Shown here: piece by piece, positions 54,788 to 64,000 of the stretch
Position numbering within the stretch: the stretch's first letter is position 1
Layout: each line of letters opens with the position of its first letter
DNA from: Pegoplata infirma
Taxonomy: Eukaryota > Arthropoda > Insecta > Diptera > Anthomyiidae
Assembly (NCBI GenBank): GCA_963921195.1
Contig: OY992537.1
Span: 52,848,313 to 52,912,312 of the forward strand
DNA: 64,000 bases
Direction: 5' to 3'
Made by a program: the position numbers and the translations under genes
The notes under the pieces: generated by a model
Told to the model about the DNA's origin: nothing
Seen by the model: only the letters and a program-made list of their open reading frames with translations
Database searches by the model: none

Positions 54788-55816
54788 TATGGACACGTTC
54801 TTTACACAAAAAATAGGGTTTTCAAACCCCCCTTCATCCTAAAATTTAGTTGGATTAATTGTGATTTATTTATATTTTTTTTTATTTTTAAAATTTTTTT
54901 TATTATTTTTTTTAGATTATAATTACTAATTTATCGTATATTATAGAAAAATATTCCAAATTTGTTTTATAATGTTAAAATATTTTTTTTACCTATATAA
55001 GATTAATCCGAAAAAAATCTACTTTTTAAAAGTTAAATTTTGCTTTTATAACGACGACTAATGCATTAATTCATTTATTTAATATAAAAATATAGATTTT
55101 TTATTGAAATAAATTAATTGAATAAACAAGAATTGAATAATCATATTCTTTTTTTTTTTTAATTAAACCTAATTTTTTTTATTTATTCCACATTTATTTT
55201 TTCGCTATGTATGTACATATATGTACAAGAAGTTCTTTCGTTACAATGATTCTGTTTATTTTCGTTTACATTTCTTGTCTTGTCAGTACCTCATCACTTT
55301 TTGAATTGTAACTCGCAGTACATTTCTCAAAACATCGTTTGTGCTGTTTGTGTGCTTCTTTCATTTTTTACTGCTGCTGGTTTGGCAGTGTTTGTATTTT
55401 TTCAAATCAACCACCATCAGCACAACACAAAAAAGTTCAGCAGTAAAAAAGTGACTGAACTGTTTTGTTAGAAATGTAAACTGGACTGGTGGGCTGCAGT
55501 ATTTTTTTTTAAATTGTTAACAACTTGACTGGAAGTGAAAATTAATACTGTGTAATTATTTTCAGTTTTTAATCACTGATTTTAAATGTTTTTTTTTTTT
55601 TTTTGTTTTTGCACCCCATTTTAGAATTTTATTTACTGTTCACATTTGTCTTGTTGTTCTTTATTTTTATTGTGTAAAAATTTGGTTTTATTTATTTATA
55701 TTGTATACAATACATACATATATTTTTTTTTCTCTTATATATTATTTTATAGATAATGTGATTTATTACATGAAATTTATCTAAATGAATACTTAATTTA
55801 TTTTTTTGTAGAAATA
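54788..55816. other. AT-rich DNA, no gene recognised
   Basis: It holds the palindrome GTACATATATGTAC near 55212 and the CAGTTCAG-rich partner segment at 55240-55520. No gene is supported. Confidence 0.4.
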
Positions 55817-55859
55817 CCCTACATTTTTTTTTTAAAAAAATTCTTAGATTCACATTTTT

Positions 55860-56065
55860 CCTATTAAAAAAGTGTCAGATTTTGAGACATTTTCTTATAG
55901 AAAAAGTCTCAGATTCTGAAATATTTTTCTTATAGAAAAAGTCTCAGATTCTGAGACATTTTTCTTGTAGAAAAAGTCTAAGATTCTGAGACATTTTTCT
56001 TAAAGAAAAGTCTCAGATTCTGAGACATTTTTCTTAAAGAAAAAGTCTCAGATTCTGAGACAAAA
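55860..56065 (-). repeat. 35-bp satellite array 2, short left block
   Basis: About six units in GTCTCAGATTCTGAGAC plus ATTTTTCTTATAGAAAAA orientation, degenerate at the outer edge and regular next to the switch at 56066. Confidence 0.9.
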
Positions 56066-59022
56066 GAAAAGTGTCTCAGAATCTGAGACATTTTCTATAA
56101 GAAAAATGTCTCAGAATCTGAGACTTTTTCTATAAGAAAAATGTCTCAGAATCTGAGACTTTTTCTATAAGAAAAATGTCTCAGAATCTGAGACTTTTTC
56201 TATAAGAAAAATGTCTCAGAATCAGAGACTTTTTCTATAAGAAAAATGTCTCAGAATCTGAGACTTTTTCTATAAGAAAAATATCTCAGAATCTGAGACT
56301 TTTTCTATAAGAAAAATGTCTCAGAATCTGAGACTTTTTCTATAAGAAAAATGTCTCAGAATCTGAGACTTTTTCTATAAGAAAAATGTCTCAGAATCTG
56401 AGACTTTTTCTATAAAAAAAATGTCTCAGAATCTCAGACTTTTTCTATAAGAAAAACGTCTCAGAATCTGAGACTTTTTCTATAAGAAAAATGTCTCAGA
56501 ATCTGAGACTTTTTCTATAAGAAAAATGTCTCAGAATCTGAGACTTTTTCTATAAGAAAAATGTCTCAGAATCTGAGACTTTTTCTATAAGAAAAATGTC
56601 TCAGAATCTGAGACTTTTTCTATAAGAAAAATGTCTCAGAATCTGAGACTTTTTCTATAAGAAAAATGTCTCAGAATCTGAGACTTTTTCTATAAGAAAA
56701 ATGTCTCAGAATCTGAGACTTTTTCTATAAGAAAAATGTCTCAGAATCTGAGACTTTTTCTATAAGAAAAATGTCTCAGAATCTGAGACTTTTTCTATAA
56801 GAAAAATGTCTCAGAATCTGAGACTTTTTCTATAAGAAAAATGTCTCAGAATCTGAGACTTTTTCTATAAGAAAAATGTCTCAGAATCTGAGACTTTTTC
56901 TATAAGAAAAATGTCTCAGAATCTGAGTTTTTTTCTATAAGAAAAATGTCTCAGAATCTGAGACTTTTTCTATAAGAAAAATGTCTCAGAATCTGAGACT
57001 TTTTCTATAAGAAAAATGTCTCAGAATCTGAGACTTTTTCTATAAGAAAAATGTCTCAGAATCTGAGACTTTTTCTATAAGAAAAATGTCTCAGAATCTG
57101 AGACTTTTTCTATAAGAAAAATGTCTCAGAATCTGAGACTTTTTCTATAAGAAAAATGTCTCAGAATCTGAGACTTTTTCTATAAGAAAAATGTCTCAGA
57201 ATCTGAGACTTTTTCTATAAGAAAAATGTCTCAGAATCTGAGACTTTTTCTATAAGAAAAATGTCTCAGAATCTGAGACTTTTTCTATAAGAAAAATGTC
57301 TCAGAATCTGAGACTTTTTCTATAAGAAAAATGTCTCAGAATCTGAGACTTTTTCTATAAGAAAAATGTCTCAGAATCTGAGACTTTTTCTATAAGAAAA
57401 ATGTCTCAGAATCTGAGACTTTTTCTATAAGAAAAATGTCTCAGAATCTGAGACTTTTTCTATAAGAAAAATGTCTCAGAATCTGAGACTTTTTCTATAA
57501 GAAAAATGTCTCAGAATCTGAGACTTTTTCTATAAGAAAAATGTCTCAGAATCTGAGACTTTTTCTATAAGAAAAATGTCTCAGAATCTGAGTTTTTTTC
57601 TATAAGAAAAATGTCTCAGAATCTGAGACTTTTTCTATAAGAAAAATGTCTCAGAATCTGAGACTTTTTCTATAAGAAAAATGTCTCAGAATCTGAGACT
57701 TTTTCTATAAGAAAAATGTCTCAGAATCTGAGACTTTTTCTATAAGAAAAATGTCTCAGAATCTGAGACTTTTTCTATAAGAAAAATGTCTCAGAATCTG
57801 AGACTTTTTCTATAAGAAAAATGTCTCAGAATCTGAGACTTTTTCTATAAGAAAAATGTCTCAGAATCTGAGACTTTTTCTATAAGAAAAATGTCTCAGA
57901 ATCTGAGACTTTTTCTATAAGAAAAATGTCTCAGAATCTGAGACTTTTTCTATAAGAAAAATGTCTCAGAATCTGAGACTTTTTCTATAAGAAAAATGTC
58001 TCAGAATCTGAGACTTTTTCTATAAGAAAAATGTCTCAGAATCTGAGACTTTTTCTATAAGAAAAATGTCTCAGAATCTGAGTTTTTTTCTATAAGAAAA
58101 ATGTCTCAGAATCTGAGACTTTTTCTATAAGAAAAATGTCTCAGAATCTGAGACTTTTTCTATAAGAAAAATGTCTCAGAATCTGAGACTTTTTCTATAA
58201 GAAAAATGTCTCAGAATCTGAGACTTTTTCTATAAGAAAAATGTCTCAGAATCTGAGACTTTTTCTATAAGAAAAATGTCTCAGAATCTGAGACTTTTTC
58301 TATAAGAAAAATGTCTCAGAATCTGAGACTTTTTCTATAAGAAAAATGTCTCAGAATCTGAGACTTTTTCTATAAGAAAAATGTCTCAGAATCTGAGACT
58401 TTTTCTATAAGAAAAATGTCTCAGAATCTGAGACTTTTTCTATAAGAAAAATGTCTCAGAATCTGAGACTTTTTCTATAAGAAAAATGTCTCAGAATCTG
58501 AGACTTTTTCTATAAGAAAAATGTCTCAGAATCTGAGACTTTTTCTTTAAGAAAAATGTCTCAGAATCTGAGACTTTTTCTTTAAGAAAAATGTCTCAGA
58601 ATCTGAGACTTTTTCTTTAAGAAAAATGTCTCAGAATCTGAGACTTTTTCTTTAAGAAAAATGTCTCAGAATCTGAGACTTTTTCTTTAAGAAAAATGTC
58701 TCAGAATCTGAGACTTTTTCTTTAAGAAAAATGTCTCAGAATCTGAGACTATTTCTTTAAGAAAAATGTCTCAGAATCTGAGACTTTTTCTTTAAGAAAA
58801 ATGTCTCAGAATCTGAGACTTTTTCTTTAAGAAAAATGTCTCAGAATCTGAGACTTTTTCTTTAAGAAAAATGTCTCAGAATCTGAGACTTTTTTTTAAA
58901 AAGAAAAATGTCTCAGAATCTGAGACTTTTTCTATAAGAAAAATGTCTCAGAATCTGAGTCTTTTTCCATAAGAAAAATGTCTCAGAATCTGAGACTTTT
59001 TCTATAAGAAAAATGTCTCAGA
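56066..59022 (+). repeat. 35-bp satellite array 2, forward arm
   Basis: About 84 units of TCTCAGAATCTGAGAC plus TTTTTCTATAAGAAAAATG, most of them identical. Marker variants are GAGTTTTTTTC at 56925, 57590 and 58080 (spacing 665 and 490 bp, exact multiples of 35), a TTTAAG subfamily at about 58540-58870, an eight-T unit near 58890 and a CCATAAG unit near 58967. The very low divergence indicates recent amplification or homogenisation. Confidence 0.97.
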
Positions 59023-62000
59023 TTCTGAGACATTTTTCTTTTTAAAAAAAAGTCTCAGATTCTGAGACATTTTTCTTATAGAAAAAGTCTCAGATTCTGA
59101 GACATTTTTCTTATGGAAAAAGACTCAGATTCTGAGACTTTTTTCTTATAGAAAAAGACTCAGATTCTGAGACATTTTTCTTAAAGAAAAAGTCTCAGAT
59201 TCTGAGACATTTTTCTTTTTAAAAAAAAGTCTCAGATTCTGAGACATTTTTCTTAAAGAAAAAGTCTCAGATTCTGAGACATTTTTCTTAAAGAAAAAGT
59301 CTCAGATTCTGAGACATTTTTCTTAAAGAAAAAGTCTCAGATTCTGAGACATTTTTCTTAAAGAAAAAGTCTCAGATTCTGAGACATTTTTCTTAAAGAA
59401 AAAGTCTCAGATTCTGAGACATTTTTCTTAAAGAAAAAGTCTCAGATTCTGAGACATTTTTCTTAAAGAAAAAGTCTCAGATTCTGAGACATTTTTCTTA
59501 TAGAAAAAGTCTCAGATTCTGAGACATTTTTCTTATAGAAAAAGTCTCAGATTCTGAGTCATTTTTCTTATAGAAAAAGTCTCAGATTCTGAGACATTTT
59601 TCTTATAGAAAAAGTCTCAGATTCTGAGACATTTTTCTTATAGAAAAAGTCTCAGATTCTGAGACATTTTTCTTATAGAAAAAGTCTCAGATTCTGAGAC
59701 ATTTTTCTTATAGAAAAAGTCTCAGATTCTGAGACATTTTTCTTATAGAAAAAGTCTCAGATTCTGAGACATTTTTCTTATAGAAAAAGTCTCAGATTCT
59801 GAGACATTTTTCTTATAGAAAAAGTCTCAGATTCTGAGACATTTTTCTTATAGAAAAAGTCTCAGATTCTGAGACATTTTTCTTATAGAAAAAGTCTCAG
59901 ATTCTGAGACATTTTTCTTATAGAAAAAGTCTCAGATTCTGAGACATTTTTCTTATAGAAAAAGTCTCAGATTCTGAGACATTTTTCTTATAGAAAAAGT
60001 CTCAGATTCTGAGACATTTTTCTTATAGAAAAAGTCTCAGATTCTGAGACATTTTTCTTATAGAAAAAGTCTCAGATTCTGAGACATTTTTCTTATAGAA
60101 AAAGTCTCAGATTCTGAGACATTTTTCTTATAGAAAAAGTCTCAGATTCTGAGACATTTTTCTTAAAGAAAAAGTCTCAGATTCTGAGACATTTTTCTTA
60201 AAGAAAAAGTCTCAGATTCTGAGACATTTTTCTTAAAGAAAAAGTCTCAGATTCTGAGACATTTTTCTTAAAGAAAAAGTCTCAGACTCTGAGACATTTT
60301 TCTTATGGAAAAAGACTCAGATTCTGAGACTTTTTTCTTATAGAAAAAGACTCAGATTCTGAGACATTTTTCTTAAAGAAAAAGTCTCAGATTCTGAGAC
60401 ATTTTTCTTTTTAAAAAAAAGTCTCAGATTCTGAGACATTTTTCTTAAAGAAAAAGTCTCAGATTCTGAGACATTTTTTTTAAAGAAAAAGTCTCAGATT
60501 CTGAGACATTTTTCTTAAAGAAAAAGTCTCAGATTCTGAGACATTTTTCTTAAAGAAAAAGTCTCAGATTCTGAGACATTTTTCTTAAAGAAAAAGTCTC
60601 AGATTCTGAGACATTTTTCTTAAAGAAAAAGTCTCAGATTCTGAGACATTTTTCTTAAAGAAAAAGTCTCAGATTCTGAGACATTTTTCTTAAAGAAAAA
60701 GTCTCAGATTCTGAGACATTTTTCTTAAAGAAAAAGTCTCAGATTCTGAGACATTTTTCTTAAAGAAAAAGTCTCAGATTCTGAGACATTTTTCTTATAG
60801 AAAAAGTCTCAGATTCTGAGACATTTTTCTTATAGAAAAAGTCTCAGATTCTGAGACATTTTTCTTATAGAAAAAGTCTCAGATTCTGAGACATTTTTCT
60901 TATAGAAAAAGTCTCAGATTCTGAGACATTTTTCTTATAGAAAAAGTCTCAGATTCTGAGACATTTTTCTTAATGAAAAAGTCTCAGATTCTGAGACATT
61001 TTTCTTATAGAAAAAGTCTCAGATTCTGAGACATTTTTCTTATAGAAACAGTCTCAGATTCTGAGACATTTTTCTTATAGAAAAAGTCTCAGATTCTGAG
61101 ACATTTTTCTTATAGAAAAAGTCTCAGATTCTGAGACATTTTTCTTATAGAAAAAGTCTCAGATTCTGAGACATTTTTCTTATAGAAAAAGTCTCAGATT
61201 CTGAGACATTTTTCTTATAGAAAAAGTCTCAGATTCTGAGACATTTTTCTTATAGAAAAAGTCTCAGATTCTGAGACATTTTTCTTATAGAAAAAGTCTC
61301 AGATTCTGAGACATTTTTCTTATAGAAAAAGTCTCAGATTCTGAGACATTTTTCTTATAGAAAAAGTCTCAGATTCTGAGACATTTTTCTTATAGAAAAA
61401 GTCTCAGATTCTGAGACATTTTTCTTATAGAAAAAGTCTCAGATTCTGAGACATTTTTCTTATAGAAAAAGTCTCAGATTCTGAGACATTTTTCTTATAG
61501 AAAAAGTCTCAGATTCTGAGACATTTTTCTTATAGAAAAAGTCTCAGATTCTGAGACATTTTTCTTATAGAAAAAGTCTCAGATTCTGAGACATTTTTCT
61601 TATAGAAAAAGTCTCAGATTCTGAGACATTTTTCTTATAGAAAAAGTCTCAGATTCTGAGACATTTTTCTTATAGAAAAAGTCTCAGATTCTGAGACATT
61701 TTTCTTATAGAAAAAGTCTCAGATTCTGAGACATTTTTCTTATAGAAAAAGTCTCAGATTCTGAGACATTTTTCTTATAGAAAAAGTCTCAGATTCTGAG
61801 ACATTTTTCTTATAGAAAAAGTCTCAGATTCTGAGACATTTTTCTTATAGAAAAAGTCTCAGATTCTGAGACATTTTTCTTATAGAAAAAGTCTCAGATT
61901 CTGAGACATTTTTCTTATAGAAAAAGTCTCAGATTCTGAGACATTTTTCTTATAGAAAAAGTCTCAGATTCTGAGACATTTTTCTTATAGAAAAAGTCTG

Positions 62001-63740
62001 AGATTCTGAGACATTTTTCTTATAGAAAAAGTCTCAGATTCTGAGACATTTTTCTTATAGAAAAAGTCTCAGATTCTGAGACATTTTTCTTATAGAAAAA
62101 GTCTCAGATTCTGAGACATTTTTCTTATAGAAAAAGTCTCAGATTCTGAGACATTTTTCTTATAGAAAAAGTCTCTGATTCTGAGACATTTTTCTTATAG
62201 AAAAAGTCTCAGATTCTGAGACATTTTTCTTATAGAAAAAGTCTCAGATTCTGAGACATTTTTCTTATAGAAAAAGTCTCAGATTCTGAGACACTTTTCT
62301 TTTGGAAAAATTCTCAGATTCTGAGACATTTTTCTTATAGAAAAAGTCTCAGATTCTGAGACATTTTTCTTATAGAAAAAGTCTCAGATTCTGAGACATT
62401 TTTCTTATAGAAAAAGTCCCAGATTCTGAGACATTTTTTCCCTTTAGAAAAAGTCTCAGATTTTGAGACATTTTTCTTATAGAAAAAGTCTCAGATTCTG
62501 TGACATTTTTCTTATAGAAAAAGTCTCAGATTCTGAGACATTTTTCTTATAGAAAAAGTCTTAGATTCTGAGACATTTTTCTTATAGAAAAAGTCTCAGA
62601 TTCTGAGACATTTTTCTTATAGAAAATGTTTTAGATTATGGGACATTTTCTTTAGGGAAAAAGTCTCAGATTCTGGGACATTTTTCTTACAGAAAAAGTC
62701 TCAGAGTCTGGGTCATTTTTCTTATAGAAAAATTCTCATAGAAAAAGACTCAGATTCTAAGACATTTTTCTTATAGAAAAAGTCTCAGATTCTGAGACAT
62801 TTCTCAGAATCTGAGACTTTTTTCTTATAGAAAAAGTCTCAGATTTTGAGACATTTTTCTTATAGAAAAAGTCTCAGATTCTGAGACATTTTTCTTATAG
62901 AAGAATTCTCAGATTCTAAGACATTTTTCTTATAGAAAAATTCTCAAATTCTGAGACATTTTTCTTATAGAAAAATTCTCAAATTCTGAGACATTTTTCT
63001 TATAGAAAAATTCTCAGATTCTGAGACATTTTTCTTATAGAAAAAGTCTCAGATTCTGAGACATTTTTCTTATAGAAAAAGTCTCAGATTCTGAGACATT
63101 TTTCTTATAGAAAAAGTCTCAGATTCTGAGATATTTTTCTTATAGAAAAAGTCTCAGATTCTGAGATATTTTTCTTATAGAAAAAGTCTCAGATTCTGAG
63201 ATATTTTTCTTATAGAAAAAGTCTCAGATTCTGTGATATTTTTCTTATAGAAAAAGTCTCAGATTCTGAGATATTTTTCTTATAGAAAAAGTCTCAGATT
63301 CTGAGACAAAGTCTCAGATTCTGAGATGTTTTTTTATAGAAAATGCCTCAGATTCTGAGACATTTTTCTTATAGAAAAAGTCTCAGGTTCTGAGACATGT
63401 TTCTTATAGAAAAAGTCTCAGATTCTGAGACATTTTTCTTATAGAAAAAGTCTCAGATTCTGAGACATTTTTCTTATAGAAAAAGTAAAATTTTTCTTAT
63501 AGAAAAAGTCTCAGTTTCTGAGACATTTTTCCAAAAGAAAAAGTCTTAGATTCTGAGACATTTTTCTTTTAAAAAAATTCCCAGATTCATAGACATTTTT
63601 CTTATAGAAAAAGTCTTAGATTCTGAGACATTTTTTTAAAGTCTCAGATTCTGAAATTTTTAGATTCTGAAACATTTTTTAGTTTTAGATTCTGAAACAT
63701 TTTTTCTAAAGTCTCAGATTTTTAAACATTTTTATTATAG
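59023..63740 (-). repeat. 35-bp satellite array 2, reverse arm
   Basis: About 134 units in reverse orientation. Near the centre they show the same variants as the forward arm, inverted (TTATGGAAAAAGACTC, TTTTTAAAAAAAAGTC, then a TTAAAG run). The block holding these variants (from 59111) recurs 1192 bp later (from 60303). Units decay beyond about 62400. Confidence 0.97.
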
Positions 63741-63757
63741 AAAAACTTTGCGTAGGG

Positions 63758-64000
63758 TATCATTGGGTCATTCCTGTGCTATAATATTTGTTTTATCAGT
63801 TTGGTTCCTTTTTAGGGTACATTTTCGATAGATGTTTGAATTGCTAATGATGGTTTTTGCAATTTTTCAAGTTTTCCCTAGCATGCTAGACATATGATTG
63901 TTATTTGAAGAGATATGTCTGTTAAAGATAAAAGGTTTCTTATGTAGTTTTTAGTTTTTTTATTTATTTATTTTTTTTAACATCAATATAATGAATAGCT
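63758..64000. other. AT-rich DNA to the window end
   Basis: No repeat or frame recognised. Confidence 0.4.

Larger units (their letters stand above)
55817..63757. mobile_element. TA-flanked inverted-repeat unit containing satellite array 2
   Basis: CCCTACATTTTTTTTT at the left and CTTTGCGTAGGG at the right form a short inverted pair (CCCTAC/GTAGGG), each bordered by TA. Everything between is 35-bp satellite. The inverted ends are short and could be coincidence, but the same arrangement holds for array 1. No transposase or other frame is present. Confidence 0.4.

Overview
The window is strongly AT-rich eukaryotic DNA made almost entirely of transposable elements, their nested remnants and satellite DNA. 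I found no host protein gene, rRNA gene or functional tRNA gene. The element types fit an insect, most likely a fly: a 17.6/297-like LTR element primed by tRNA-Ser, a CsRn1-clade Ty3 element primed by tRNA-Trp, hAT and Tc1/mariner-type small elements, and fold-back elements. The exact taxon is inference, and the region looks like heterochromatin or the repeat-rich intergenic space of a large genome.

Layout. 1-2.8 kb: two direct repeats around five degenerate ~157-bp tandem units. 2.8-9 kb: a GATGAAAA-rich dispersed element, a nest of three repeats (one a hAT-like element with an 8-bp target duplication) and a tRNA-like sequence. 9-16 kb: the first 35-bp palindromic satellite array, inside a TA-flanked inverted-repeat element. 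16-26.5 kb: small transposons, a Mutator-like element with poly-G ends, a deleted mariner-like element, a 2.3-kb fold-back element and nested copies of two dispersed families, called A1 and A2 here. 28-36 kb: A2 copies, one split by a 5.3-kb LTR retroelement that carries an open 620-codon gag-like frame but no pol. 35.7-46 kb: more small elements and a 4.4-kb CsRn1-like element with gag, a -1 frameshift signal and a pol broken by a single stop codon. 46-55.8 kb: small inverted-repeat elements, microsatellites and satellite fragments. 55.8-63.8 kb: a 7.9-kb array of the same 35-bp satellite, arranged head-to-head around one centre.

The most striking system is this satellite. Each 35-bp unit is two back-to-back palindromes, GTCTCAGATTCTGAGAC and TTTTTCTATAGAAAAA (or TTCTTATAGAA variants). 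It builds two multi-kilobase arrays with inverted halves, mirrored variant order and higher-order repeats. Both arrays are bounded by short inverted repeats next to TA dinucleotides, as if satellite had expanded inside Tc1/mariner-like elements. Second is the gag-only LTR element: an apparently recent insertion (LTRs differ at about one base) whose Gag contains about 29 in-frame five-residue repeats encoded by a 15-bp minisatellite.
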